Source: Nitrospirota bacterium
Lineage (GTDB): Bacteria; Nitrospinota_A; UBA7883; JACRGQ01
Length of the DNA: 64,000 nucleotides
Reading direction: 5' to 3'
NCBI GenBank assembly: GCA_024275955.1
Contig: JAJRYD010000020.1
Coordinates: 105,459-169,458, forward strand
Shown: positions 1 through 9,394 of the stretch, piece by piece
How positions within the stretch are numbered: position 1 is the first letter of the stretch
How the letters are laid out: each line of letters starts with the position of its first letter
Notes under the pieces: generated by a model
What the model was told of the DNA's origin: nothing
Seen by the model: the letters and a program-made list of their open reading frames with translations, nothing else
Database searches by the model: none
Made by a program: the position numbers and the translations under genes

Positions 1-679
1 GCCGGCCTTCTGGGTCAATAAAACGGGATTTGTTAAGATTGTAATATTCCGCAATTTGCTCTTCAGGAATTGACATACCTTCCTCGAACCCAGAAGCCTT
101 AATGGTAAAATACCGGACGTTTACCTCACTGTTAGCTTTGGCGTATTCCTCTTTAATCTCCTGTTCAGTGACCTGAATATTGTCTGAAATCATTTGAATC
201 ATCTTGAGCATGATAATGCTTTCTTCCATGTTCTTTTTAAAACCGGCAGGTGTCAGCCTATTGCTTTTTAAAATAGAAAAATAACGGTCTTTATCAAAAG
301 CTCCGCTGACATGAAACGCAGGGTTTGACTGTATCTCATACTGCAATTCCTCTTTTGATACTGTTATGCTCGCTTCTCTGGCGGCCTTAGCCTGAAGAAC
401 TTCAGAAACCATTTCTCTGATTACCTGCTGGCCTATGTTGAGCTGTTTAATCGTCTCGGCGGGGATTTGGTTGCCAATCTGGTTGAGTATGCTATCGTAT
501 CGCTTCATATATTCCGGTCGGGTGATAGCTTCATCGCCCACCGTTGCTACCGAAGCATAGCCGGTTTTGTCTCCCATGCCCCAAACAAGGAAAATCGTTC
601 CGACAAAAGCGGCTACCAGCCCCCAGAGTATTATTTTGACAAGTAGACCAGACGCGTTATCTCTTACAATCTGTAGCAT
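1..679 (-). CDS. PpiD/SurA-type peptidyl-prolyl isomerase, N-terminal part (cut by window edge)
   Basis: The reading frame is open from an ATG at 679 to the window edge, giving about 226 residues of the N-terminus. It starts with a short cytoplasmic stretch and one strong membrane segment (about residues 12-34, followed by GMGDKTGYASV). After that comes a SurA_N-like helical region with the typical VATVGDEAITRPEY strand-turn. This is the layout of PpiD/SurA folding factors, which are anchored in the inner membrane and help outer-membrane proteins fold in the periplasm. The parvulin PPIase domain, if present, lies outside the window. It sits 7 bp downstream of cpoB on the same strand, so the two are probably co-transcribed. 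The family call is firm. Whether it is PpiD or another SurA-N protein cannot be settled from the fragment. Confidence 0.8.
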   Translation of the reverse strand, partial: MLQIVRDNASGLLVKIILWGLVAAFVGTIFLVWGMGDKTGYASVATVGDEAITRPEYMKRYDSILNQIGNQIPAETIKQLNIGQQVIREMVSEVLQAKAAREASITVSKEELQYEIQSNPAFHVSGAFDKDRYFSILKSNRLTPAGFKKNMEESIIMLKMIQMISDNIQVTEQEIKEEYAKANSEVNVRYFTIKASGFEEGMSIPEEQIAEYYNLNKSRFIDPEGR

Positions 680-686
680 GACTTCC

Positions 687-1529
687 TCACTTTTTCTTTT
701 TTAATTCCAGAATCATTTCTTGAGTCATTGTAGACTCAAATGAATCTGGGTAGTTTTTATTTAATTTCTCAAGAGAAGAAAGAGCGCCTGCTTTTTCTCC
801 AATCTTTTTCTGCAATTCTGCCGCCTTGAAAAGAGCTTTTGGCGATTTGTTTGAAGATGGATACCTCTCGGCTACCAGAAGGTAACTGTTTATAGCCTCT
901 TTAGTTTTGCCCATCTTTCTGTAAGATTCTCCCGCCCAGTATTGCGAGTTGTCGCTTAGGTCGGTCTTTGGAAATCTTTTTATGTATTCCAAGAAGCCGT
1001 TAGCCGCCTTTATAAAATCGCCGCCAAGAAAATCGTTATACGCCTTTCGGTATATTTCTTCTGCCGGCACTTTGGGTGGTATCGGCTTTGAGGCTTTCTT
1101 TTTTCTGCTTTTTTTCTTTTTGGGTTTTGCTTTCAGCCTTTTTTCGACTAGCGTTCTTAGTTCACCTATTTGCAAAGATAAAGTCGCGTACGCCTCTTCC
1201 ATATCGTCGCGCAGTTGGTCAGTCTTTTTATTGCTCTTCATACTCGATGCTGAGACGGTATCTTTAATATCTCCAATCTGTTTTGAGAGCTTTTTTAGCT
1301 CGTCTATTACAGCCTGCGTAAAAAAATTATTCTCCTCCACCTTGCCGATAAGATTTTCGACAGTCGTGCCGAGTGTCTCTACTTCGCTTTTTATGTCAGC
1401 TTGGTTTTTTATCAGGGTCGCTTTATCGGAATTCTTTGGCGCGCCTTTACTAGAGACTGCGTAAATAGCTTCGGGCGAAGAGAGGGCGAAAAGAAGAAGG
1501 AGCGTGGTTGCTTTAAGTTTCAGTTTCAT
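687..1529 (-). CDS. cpoB: CpoB/YbgF, Tol-Pal system periplasmic coordinator
   Basis: A 280-residue protein with an N-terminal signal peptide (hydrophobic run followed by SSPEAIYAV). A helical coiled-coil region follows (about residues 35-135), as in the YbgF trimerisation domain. Next is a very basic Lys-rich linker (about 132-150), then TPR repeats to the C-terminus (for example FLEYIKRFPKTDLSDNSQYW and YLLVAERYPSSNKSPKALFK). CpoB links peptidoglycan synthesis to Tol-Pal outer-membrane constriction. Its position directly after pal supports the name. No Shine-Dalgarno sequence precedes the ATG; instead the U-tract of a strong terminator ends 3 bases before it. Expression therefore probably depends on read-through from pal or on something not visible here. 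Confidence 0.9.
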   Translation of the reverse strand: MKLKLKATTLLLLFALSSPEAIYAVSSKGAPKNSDKATLIKNQADIKSEVETLGTTVENLIGKVEENNFFTQAVIDELKKLSKQIGDIKDTVSASSMKSNKKTDQLRDDMEEAYATLSLQIGELRTLVEKRLKAKPKKKKSRKKKASKPIPPKVPAEEIYRKAYNDFLGGDFIKAANGFLEYIKRFPKTDLSDNSQYWAGESYRKMGKTKEAINSYLLVAERYPSSNKSPKALFKAAELQKKIGEKAGALSSLEKLNKNYPDSFESTMTQEMILELKKKK

Positions 1530-1532
1530 ACC

Positions 1533-1572
1533 AAAAAAAAATGGGGATTCACCGTAAGTAGTGAAATCCCCA
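1533..1572 (-). terminator. Intrinsic terminator between pal and cpoB
   Basis: On the minus strand the arms TGGGGATTTCAC (1561-1572) and GTGAATCCCCA (1542-1552) pair with only one bulged T. They are followed by an uninterrupted run of nine T (1533-1541). This is a textbook rho-independent terminator after pal. It sits immediately upstream of the cpoB start codon, so it may also attenuate cpoB. Confidence 0.88.
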
Positions 1573-1595
1573 AATAGTCAGCTTCTTTCAGTTTG

Positions 1596-2156
1596 CTACT
1601 TGGCGTTGACCATGAACGCCGCTCTTCGGTTCTTAGACCACGCGCTCTCATCATGCCCTGCATCTTCCGGCCTTTCCTCTCCATAGCTTATGGTGTAGAC
1701 CTGGCTTTCGTCTACGCCAAGCGAAACAAGGTAGGCTTTCGCGGCTGTTGCACGTTTTTCACCAAGGGCTAGGTTGTATTCTTCGGTTCCACGCTCGTCG
1801 CAATGGCCTTCTACCTGCACGGAAGTGCCGGGGTGGCTTTTTATCCATTCGGCATTGTTGCCGAGCGTTGATCTGGTTTCATCGCTTAAGTTGAATCTAT
1901 CAAAATCAAAGTAAACAGGGCTGAGGACTGTGGAAGGGTCGAAGTCCATATCGCGCATCTCTTCGGCTTAGCGCATTCTTTCCAGCTCTTCTTGCTCCAT
2001 CCGGCTAAGTTCTTCCAGCTCCTGCTGGCGCAGTTCCTCGGCTGTCGGCTGAACTTCGGTTGCGGCATCTTTTCCTTTGGAGGCACAGGAGGTAAACCCG
2101 AAGGCAACAATCACTAAAAAGATAATCCCTATTGATTTTAACCGTTTCATAAACAT
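1596..2156 (-). pseudogene. pal: Pal peptidoglycan-associated lipoprotein, interrupted by an in-frame TAA
   Basis: Read through, the frame encodes a 186-residue Pal. It has a signal peptide with lipobox FTSC (lipid-modified Cys), a Glu/Arg/Met-rich helical linker, and an OmpA-C/Pal domain. The Pal domain has YFDFDRFNLSDE, the binding motif VEGHCDERGTEEYN, LGEKRATAAKAYL and the end KNRRAAFM. In the linker, codon 63 is TAA (1968-1970) between ...LERMR and AEEMRDM..., with no frame change on either side. The upstream piece keeps only the signal and linker; the downstream piece keeps the whole domain but has no export signal, so neither is functional alone. A one-base change from GAA or CAA would explain it. 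I chose the ATG at 2156 because the purine-rich AAGAGGGG lies 5-6 bases upstream; ATG 2150 is an alternative. It may be a real nonsense mutation, a read or assembly error, or recoding. Confidence 0.85.
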
Positions 2157-2204
2157 CCATACCCCTCTTAAATTCAAGAAAAGAAAATTAAAAATAACAA
2201 AGAG

Positions 2205-2233
2205 ATACTAGCAAACATGTATAAAACATGCAA
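2205..2233 (-). promoter_or_regulatory. Sigma70-type promoter for pal
   Basis: Minus strand: -35 TTGCAT (2228-2233), a 17-base spacer, and -10 TAGTAT (2205-2210) preceded by TTTGC. The start would fall about 40 bases upstream of the pal ATG. It is divergent from the aroA promoter. Confidence 0.55.
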
Positions 2234-2262
2234 CCTTTATTGCCTACCCTGATACTCGTTTT

Positions 2263-2273
2263 TGCTATATAAT
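2263..2273 (+). promoter_or_regulatory. Extended -10 promoter placing aroA as leaderless
   Basis: TGCTATATAAT contains a TATAAT at 2268-2273. The aroA ATG begins at 2280, exactly where transcription would start 7 bases after the -10. No clear -35 and no Shine-Dalgarno site are present, so the mRNA is probably leaderless. Confidence 0.6.
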
Positions 2274-2279
2274 CCCCGC

Positions 2280-3545
2280 ATGAAAATCATCTCATCAGGT
2301 TCGAAACCAAAAGGGGCCGTCCATGTCCCGCCGTCCAAATCTCACTCTATAAGAGCTCTTTTTTGGGCTACTCTTGCTGATGGACTATCGACAATTAAGG
2401 GGCGGTTAAAGTCGGATGATGTCGATTCGGCTATTCATGCGTGCAGATGCTTGGGGGCGGAGATAGAGGAAAATGGAAAGATACTTACAGTCAACGGTAC
2501 AGGTGGAGATATTACAGCTACCGAAAATATAATAGACGTCGGAAACAGCGGTACCACAGCCCGCTTCGTAACCTCTCTCGCATCGCTTTCCAGAAAGCCT
2601 GTCACGATTACCGGCGACGAGTCTACCTGCAGACGTCCTATGGGGGCTTTGTTTAAGTCGTTGAGAGATTTGGGTGTATCTATAGAAAAGTCGACAGACG
2701 GCAAGTTTTTACCTGCTACGGTGCGAGGACCTATTCGCGGCGGGGTTACAGCAGTAGATGGAACATCTTCCCAGTTTCTTTCATCGCTCCTTGTACATTC
2801 TCCTTTTAGCGATAAAGCTGTTACCTTGAGGCTGAAATCTTTAAACGAAAAACCGTATGTAGATATGACCCTAAACTGGATGAGCCGGCTTGGCATAGAG
2901 TTTGAGCATAATGGCTATGCCGAGTTCCGAATACCGCCCAGACAGTCTGTCAAAAGCTTTGATGCCGAAATCCCTTCCGACTTTTCTTCGGCCACCTTTT
3001 TCCTCTCTCTTGCCGCTATAGAAGGAACAGAGCTGGAGCTTTTGGGGCTTGATATGGAAGACTCGCAAGGTGACAAGAAAGTAATTGATTTTCTTATTGA
3101 TATGGGGGCAGATATCAACTGCGGAGAGAGTATCAAGGTAAAAGGGCGAAAGCTTAAAGGGAGGGTGCTTGATCTAAACAGCACCCCCGACGCACTCCCA
3201 GCGATGGCTGTGGTCGCCTGTCTGGCAGAAGGAACTACCGAGCTGATTAACGTTCCTCAGGCAAGGATAAAAGAGACAGACAGAATAGCTGTGATGACTC
3301 AAGAGCTTAGAAAAATGGGCGCAGATATTAAAGAGAGAGAAGATGGCCTTGTTATACAAGGAGGAAGGTTAAACGGTGCAAAAGTTGAAGGACACTTTGA
3401 CCATAGAGTGGTAATGAGTCTTTCTATTGCAGGCTTTGCGGCTGAAGGGAAGACGGAAATCTCTACGGCTGAAGCTATAAATATTACATTTCCAAACTTT
3501 GTAGAGCTGATGCAGGAATGCGGCGCAAATATCAAAATGGAGTAG
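2280..3545 (+). CDS. aroA: 3-phosphoshikimate 1-carboxyvinyltransferase (EPSP synthase)
   Basis: A 421-residue cytoplasmic enzyme of the shikimate pathway that joins shikimate-3-phosphate and PEP to give EPSP. Visible signatures are PPSKSHSIRALFWATLADG near the N-terminus (the substrate-binding P-x-S-K-S), GNSGTTARF, the Ser pair in DGTSSQFLSSLL, RIKETDRI with the catalytic Asp/Glu, and DHRVVMSLSIAG near the end. The length is normal. I start at ATG 2280 (MKIISSGSKP) because the family begins there; an upstream TTG at 2262 would lie inside the -10 box. The next gene starts inside its 3' end (28-base overlap), so the two are coupled. Confidence 0.95.
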   Translation: MKIISSGSKPKGAVHVPPSKSHSIRALFWATLADGLSTIKGRLKSDDVDSAIHACRCLGAEIEENGKILTVNGTGGDITATENIIDVGNSGTTARFVTSLASLSRKPVTITGDESTCRRPMGALFKSLRDLGVSIEKSTDGKFLPATVRGPIRGGVTAVDGTSSQFLSSLLVHSPFSDKAVTLRLKSLNEKPYVDMTLNWMSRLGIEFEHNGYAEFRIPPRQSVKSFDAEIPSDFSSATFFLSLAAIEGTELELLGLDMEDSQGDKKVIDFLIDMGADINCGESIKVKGRKLKGRVLDLNSTPDALPAMAVVACLAEGTTELINVPQARIKETDRIAVMTQELRKMGADIKEREDGLVIQGGRLNGAKVEGHFDHRVVMSLSIAGFAAEGKTEISTAEAINITFPNFVELMQECGANIKME

Positions 3546-4042
3546 GGGAGCTTTTCTCTACCAACTTTAAAACCTCGCTAGGCTACTGCTCTGCCGTCTT
3601 CGACCAAAAGGGAAAACTTGTGCGGTTCTCCCTTCCAGCCTCGAAAGAAACTTCAAAAGTTTATATAAAGAATTTTCAGCAAAAACATGTCAAACTATTT
3701 GAAAATAAAGTAAAAAAATATTTTAAGAAAGACAAGATAGATTTTAGTGATGTCAGAATATCGCTTGAGGTGGAGACTGTTTTTAGGAAAAGAGTTTATA
3801 CCGCCTTGCGGAAAGTAAAGAGCGGTAGCTGGGTAACGTATGGCGAGCTAGCTAGTATGGCTGGTTTTCCATCTGCCGCCAGAGCTGTCGGCACTGCGGT
3901 TGCCAGAAATCCAATCCCTCTTATCATCCCATGCCACAGAGTTTTGCCGGCATCTGGGCAAATCGGCAGGTTCAGTGCTGATGGCGGAATAGCTATGAAA
4001 TGTAAAATGCTTGAGATTGAAGGAGTTAAAGTAAAAGAGTAG
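3518..4042 (+). CDS. ogt: Methylated-DNA--protein-cysteine S-methyltransferase
   Basis: A 174-residue DNA repair protein that moves an alkyl group from O6-alkylguanine to its own cysteine. The C-terminal domain is complete: RVYTALRKVKSGSWVTYGEL, then ARAVGTAVARNPIPLIIPCH with the acceptor Cys at about residue 139, then the HRVLPASGQIGRFSADGG signature. The N-terminal ribonuclease-like half is short and divergent, as in Ogt/Mgt proteins. The only reasonable start is the ATG at 3518, inside aroA; no better in-frame start exists downstream. Translation is probably coupled to aroA. The gene name is approximate. Confidence 0.9.
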   Translation: MRRKYQNGVGELFSTNFKTSLGYCSAVFDQKGKLVRFSLPASKETSKVYIKNFQQKHVKLFENKVKKYFKKDKIDFSDVRISLEVETVFRKRVYTALRKVKSGSWVTYGELASMAGFPSAARAVGTAVARNPIPLIIPCHRVLPASGQIGRFSADGGIAMKCKMLEIEGVKVKE

Positions 4043-4056
4043 CGGGGGAGGGTGCC

Positions 4057-4812
4057 TTAGCTATCAAACTTCCAGCTTTTGAGCTTTTCCATGAACTTTT
4101 GGTCGGTAAGGTCATAGCGTATAGGGGTTATGGTGGTATACCCTTCTTCGACCGCTCTTATATCTGTTTGCGGGTCTGGGTCTGCTAAATCCATTTCGCC
4201 GCCTTGCCAGTAGTATTGAAGGCCTCGCATATCGTGCCGTTTTTCAAATTTTACCTGAAATTTCCTGTCAGAGTGCCTACATACCTTTACCCCCTTATGC
4301 TCTATGCTCGGCTCTGGAAAATTTACATTAAGGAGAGTTCCATCCGGCAAACCTTTTTCAGCCGTTTCTTTGATAATCGGCAATGCCAGCCTGACAGCTC
4401 GTGAAAAATCGTGGTCAATAAAACTATTCATAGAGAGTGCAACAGACGGTATCCCAAGAATAGTTCCTTCGGTAGCGGCAGAAACAGTGCCAGAGTAGAT
4501 AATATTCGCGGCGTAATTACCGCCATGATTTATGCCGGAAACAACTATATCCGGCTTTCTTTCCATAAGCGCCAGCACCGCTATTTTTACGCAGTCGGCA
4601 GGCGTGCCGTCTACCGCATATCCAAAACGGTCGCCGTTCTCGAATACTTCCCTAACTCTTAGAGGGTCGGCGATGGTTATGGCATGTCCCACAGCACTTT
4701 GCTCGCTCTCCGGTGCAGTAACAAAAACCTCTCCAAGATTTTTAAGCCCACTGTAGGCCGCTTTCAGCCCGGGGGCGTTGATCCCGTCATCGTTAGAGAG
4801 AAGTATGAGCAT
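4057..4812 (-). CDS. surE: 5'/3'-nucleotidase SurE
   Basis: A 251-residue metal-dependent phosphatase that dephosphorylates nucleoside 5'- and 3'-monophosphates. The N-terminus MLILLSNDDGINAPG carries the metal-binding Asp pair. APESEQSAVGHAIT, DGTPADCVKIAV and VVSGINHGGN, with the other metal ligands, follow. I place the start at 4812 because SurE proteins begin at this ILLSNDDG strand. An ATG at 4830 would add six residues. No Shine-Dalgarno site is seen at either. It converges on the upstream aroA/ogt pair and is divergent from the mla operon. Confidence 0.93.
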   Translation of the reverse strand: MLILLSNDDGINAPGLKAAYSGLKNLGEVFVTAPESEQSAVGHAITIADPLRVREVFENGDRFGYAVDGTPADCVKIAVLALMERKPDIVVSGINHGGNYAANIIYSGTVSAATEGTILGIPSVALSMNSFIDHDFSRAVRLALPIIKETAEKGLPDGTLLNVNFPEPSIEHKGVKVCRHSDRKFQVKFEKRHDMRGLQYYWQGGEMDLADPDPQTDIRAVEEGYTTITPIRYDLTDQKFMEKLKSWKFDS

Positions 4813-4936
4813 TAAGAACTTGTACCACATTTTGTTTGCCAGCCATACCTGTACCGCAGTATCCCTTAACTACCGTATCTTCCACCGCACACTCTTGCGC
4901 TATCACCCCAAAATGGAAGGTGTGTGGTCTAATCTA

Positions 4937-4964
4937 TTGTTTTTTATGTTAGCATGGGTAGAAT
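4937..4964 (+). promoter_or_regulatory. Sigma70-type promoter for the mlaEFD operon
   Basis: -35 TTGTTT (4937-4942), a 16-base spacer, -10 TAGAAT (4959-4964). The start would be near 4971, leaving a leader of about 22 bases that contains the GAGG used for mlaE. Confidence 0.5.
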
Positions 4965-4992
4965 TTATAACTACTAAACAGAGGAATACCGA

Positions 4993-5811
4993 TTGGACTC
5001 TGGAACGGAAAACCTGAACACTGTATCGTCGCCTAAATGGCTAGAGCCGATTGCCCGCCTCGGCTCTTTTAGCAGGCAGTTCGTAGCCGATATCGGGCAT
5101 GTCGGTATATTTACGAAAGATACCATAGTCTGGATGTTTCGCCCCCCTTACAAAATCAACGCGGCGATAGAGCAGATGGTAGAAGTCGGCGTGATGTCTT
5201 TCCCAGTCGTCGCGTTCACCGCTATATTCAGCGGTATGGTTATCGCCCTGCAGACATACAACGGCTTTGTCCGTTTTGGTGCCGAGAGCATGGTCGGAAC
5301 AGTTGTCGCCCTCACACTCACCAGAGAGCTTGGGCCTGTGCTTACCGGCCTTATCGTTGCCGGTCGGGCAGGCTCTGCCATGACAGCATCGCTTGGCACT
5401 ATGCGGGTAACCGAGCAGATTGACGCCCTCTACACACTAGCGGCAAACCCGATAAAGTATCTCGTTGTTCCAAGAGTTATCGCCGGGGTAATAATGTTGC
5501 CGGTGCTGGCTATCATCTCCGACATCATCGGCATCTACGGCGGATATGTCGTTGCTGTCTTAATGCTCGATTCCAACCCCGTTACCTACATGGAACGCTC
5601 ATTTAACATAATGGAAAATGTAGACCTGTTTTCTGGCCTCGCGAAAGCGGCGGTATTCGGTTTTATTATTTCGATAATCGGATGCTATTTTGGGTTCTTT
5701 ACCGAAGGCGGGGCCGAAGGGGTCGGCAAGGCTACCACACGCTCTGTCGTTGTCGCGTTTCTTTTAATATTCGTCACCAACTACATTATGACCGCGGTCT
5801 TTTTTAGATAA
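4993..5811 (+). CDS. mlaE: MlaE-type ABC transporter permease (phospholipid / organic solvent transport)
   Basis: A 272-residue MlaE/DUF140 family permease with an N-terminal amphipathic segment and about five membrane segments. It has the conserved cytoplasmic region FTAIFSGMVIALQTY...TRELGPVLTGLIVAGRAGSA that contacts the ATPase. With MlaF and MlaD it forms an inner-membrane complex moving phospholipids between the two membranes. The start is a TTG at 4993 with GAGG 8 bases upstream (4981-4984); no ATG fits better. mlaF follows after 7 bases and mlaD overlaps mlaF. MlaB and MlaC are not encoded next to it. Confidence 0.9.
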   Translation: MDSGTENLNTVSSPKWLEPIARLGSFSRQFVADIGHVGIFTKDTIVWMFRPPYKINAAIEQMVEVGVMSFPVVAFTAIFSGMVIALQTYNGFVRFGAESMVGTVVALTLTRELGPVLTGLIVAGRAGSAMTASLGTMRVTEQIDALYTLAANPIKYLVVPRVIAGVIMLPVLAIISDIIGIYGGYVVAVLMLDSNPVTYMERSFNIMENVDLFSGLAKAAVFGFIISIIGCYFGFFTEGGAEGVGKATTRSVVVAFLLIFVTNYIMTAVFFR

Positions 5812-5818
5812 CAAACGA

Positions 5819-6592
5819 ATGATTTTTATAGAAAACCTTTACAAAGCATTTGGAGATAAAAAAGTTCTTCAAGGTGCCAACCTGCATTGCCCACGCGGCG
5901 AAAGCACTGTTATCATCGGCGGTTCGGGAACCGGCAAGTCGGTACTTATAAAACATATCATAGGGCTTTTAGAGCCAGACTCGGGCCGCGCTGTTGTAGA
6001 CGGCAAAGTAGTTTCCGAGCTAAACGAACACGACCTTAACGAACTGCGCAAAAAATTCGGCATGCTTTTCCAAGGCGCGGCTCTGTTCGATTCGCTTACC
6101 GTAGGAGAGAACGTAGGTTTCGCACTCACGGAGCAAAGCGTAATGCCAAGACCAAAAATTAAGGACAGGGTTTTGGAATGTCTAGACATGGTCGGCATGC
6201 CGGACATTTACGACTTGATGCCGGATGAGCTTTCAGGCGGAATGAGAAAACGGGTAGGGCTTGCAAGGGCTATAGCGATGAAACCGGAAATAATACTGTT
6301 CGACGAGCCGACTACTGGCCTAGACCCTGTTATGGCAGATGTCATTAACGACCTGATAATAAAAACTACAAAAGCACTAAAAGTAACTTCTGTTACAATC
6401 ACGCACGATATGGTTAGCGCAAATAGAATTGCAGATAAGATTGCGATGCTCTACAAAGGGAAAATTATCGCTTATGGAACGCCGGACGAAGTAATGTTTC
6501 ACCAAACTGATCCGGTGGTAAAGAAGTTCGTGGAGATAGGGCGGATAATTCGGCAAACGGAAGCTGTGCAGGGAAGAGGTAATAACATATGA
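5819..6592 (+). CDS. mlaF: MlaF-type ABC transporter ATPase
   Basis: A 257-residue ATP-binding subunit. It shows Walker A GGSGTGKS (about residues 38-45), a Q-loop in GMLFQGAALFDSL, the signature LSGGMRKRVGLARA, Walker B IILFDEPTTGLDP, and the switch His in VTSVTITHD. The GAALFDSLTVGENV segment is typical of the Mkl/MlaF group, which powers MCE-type lipid transporters. The stop codon overlaps the mlaD start (ATGA), a sign of tight translational coupling. Confidence 0.95.
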   Translation: MIFIENLYKAFGDKKVLQGANLHCPRGESTVIIGGSGTGKSVLIKHIIGLLEPDSGRAVVDGKVVSELNEHDLNELRKKFGMLFQGAALFDSLTVGENVGFALTEQSVMPRPKIKDRVLECLDMVGMPDIYDLMPDELSGGMRKRVGLARAIAMKPEIILFDEPTTGLDPVMADVINDLIIKTTKALKVTSVTITHDMVSANRIADKIAMLYKGKIIAYGTPDEVMFHQTDPVVKKFVEIGRIIRQTEAVQGRGNNI

Positions 6593-8007
6593 AAAATCTT
6601 GGCAACGACATCAAGGTCGGCCTCTTTATCATTCTTGGCTTTGCCGTCCTTTTGTTTATGTCGTTTAAGATGGGAAGCCTTACAATCGGCAACGGTAACG
6701 GCCAGAACTATATTTACATTTACTTCAATTCAATATCCGGCCTTAACGAAAAGGCGAAGGTAAGGATGCAGGGAGTTACCATAGGAGAGATATTTAGTAT
6801 TACTCTTGAAGACCGCAAGGTCAAAATAACGGCAAGCCTTAATGGCGACTTTCAGATACCGCGCGACTCAGTGGCGACCATTCAGACATCTGGTCTGCTT
6901 GGAGATAGATATATAAATATCCAGCCGGGAATCAAAGACGAATTTCTTGGCAATAAAGAGACTATAGAGTTTAGCGAAGACCCTGTAAGCATCGACCAGA
7001 TACTAGCAAAACTTTCCGGCGCTATAGATGATGTTAGAAAATTTGCGGATGGTCTCAACGGTTTCTTTGAAGAAAGTAGCGGAGAAGGTGGAAGCATATC
7101 TTCCATTATGAGCAATGTGGGTGAAGCCTCTGAACTGCTCAAACTAATGCTTGCGGAAAACAGGGTCGCACTAAGGGAGGGAATAGGCAACATCCGCGAT
7201 TTTTCCGCCAAGCTCGACGCTGTAATAGGCGAAAACAAAAAGAACATAAAAGAGGGCCTCGAAAATATTAAGAATGTTACCGGCAATCTGGATGGCGTGA
7301 TAGTCGAAAATAGGGAAAACTTCAAGAAGACAATGGAGAACCTTAGAACAGGTTCCGACAAGCTTGATGAAATAATGAAAAGCATGCAGCAGGTTACAGG
7401 GAAAATAGAGCGTGGCGAGGGAACGATAGGCAGGCTCGTGCAGGACGAGGAGATTTACGAAAATATAAACGAAACTCTAAGCGGCGCTCAAGGAATGCTT
7501 GGAAAGATAGACAATATTAAAATCGGTTTAGGGATAAGGGCCGAAAGACTTTCTAAGCAGGAAAAGACCAAGTCCTACTTCTCATTGCGGATAAAACCGC
7601 GAGAGGATAAATATTACATGTTTGAAATTACGGAGGACGCGAGAAGGCACGATTTAAAAGTCCGCAATACGGTTAACTCTCTCCTTTATACGATGCTTGT
7701 AAATAAAAGGTTTGGCGATGTGGGGCTGGAAGCCGGCCTAATGGAATCGAGCGGCGGTGTGGGGCTCGATTTCTATGCGTTTAGAGATTCGCTTCGCTTC
7801 TCTGCCGATCTGTTCAACCTGAGCGGGTACGATAATAACTCCCCCAACCCACAGCTTAAAGTTACCGGCAGGTATTACATTCAAAAATATGTTTACCTAT
7901 ATATGGGCGGTGACGAACTTCTTAACGATTACTACAAGACATTCTTCGGCGGTCTTGGAGTTATGGTTGATGAAGATGACCTAAAGTTTTTCTTCAGCCT
8001 TTTATAG
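6589..8007 (+). CDS. mlaD: MlaD-like MCE-domain substrate-binding protein
   Basis: A 472-residue protein. It has an N-terminal membrane anchor (VGLFIILGFAVLLFMSFKMG), then an MCE domain (about residues 40-120, with GLNEKAKVRMQGVTIGEI and SGLLGDRYINI). A long amphipathic helical region follows with repeated (E/A)N(I/L)(K/R)..(T)GNLD-type segments (about 140-300), and then a C-terminal beta-rich part. MCE proteins form hexameric rings that bind and pass lipids. The long C-terminal extension is larger than in E. coli MlaD (183 residues) and resembles the longer Mce/Ttg2C-type proteins. It is co-transcribed with mlaE and mlaF. Confidence 0.87.
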   Translation: MKNLGNDIKVGLFIILGFAVLLFMSFKMGSLTIGNGNGQNYIYIYFNSISGLNEKAKVRMQGVTIGEIFSITLEDRKVKITASLNGDFQIPRDSVATIQTSGLLGDRYINIQPGIKDEFLGNKETIEFSEDPVSIDQILAKLSGAIDDVRKFADGLNGFFEESSGEGGSISSIMSNVGEASELLKLMLAENRVALREGIGNIRDFSAKLDAVIGENKKNIKEGLENIKNVTGNLDGVIVENRENFKKTMENLRTGSDKLDEIMKSMQQVTGKIERGEGTIGRLVQDEEIYENINETLSGAQGMLGKIDNIKIGLGIRAERLSKQEKTKSYFSLRIKPREDKYYMFEITEDARRHDLKVRNTVNSLLYTMLVNKRFGDVGLEAGLMESSGGVGLDFYAFRDSLRFSADLFNLSGYDNNSPNPQLKVTGRYYIQKYVYLYMGGDELLNDYYKTFFGGLGVMVDEDDLKFFFSLL

Positions 8008-8022
8008 CTGTCTTGCGTGTAA

Positions 8023-9120
<1,098 letters not shown>

Positions 9121-9222
9121 GTAGCCGACAAGCTCCACACCAAAATAGCCCAGCTACCTTAGAGGTAATAGGTTTCAATTTCCATTGATGGTTTTGGTAC
9201 CGGACATTCCTTACTCATCCAT

Positions 9223-9394
9223 CTGGTCAGGTTCCATCCCCCTCAAGCTTGATAAAGTTTTTGTGAGTAATATCTGCGCAAAAGCAGATACCCAATCGCT
9301 CACTGAGCAAATGTTAAAGCAATCGCTAAGGGAGTGAAAACTAGGAAAAGCTCTGACCAGCGGCAAAGGTGCTTTGACCTCCCAGCCGATTTTT
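9223..9394 (+). ncRNA. Possible structured RNA of unknown family
   Basis: The 461-base gap between tgt and the next gene holds no convincing gene. It contains a nested set of complementary segments. CTGGTCAG (9223-9230) pairs with CTGACCAG (9353-9360). Inside that, GTGAG (9263-9267) pairs with CTCAC (9299-9303), enclosing a perfect 7-bp hairpin TATCTGC-gcaaaa-GCAGATA (9271-9290). A last hairpin (CGGC 9361-9364 with GCCG 9385-9388, inner AGGT/ACCT) is followed by five T, like a weak terminator. I do not recognise tmRNA, RNase P, SRP or 6S signatures. Coding on either strand is also not supported. The strand is inferred from the T-run. Confidence 0.3.
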
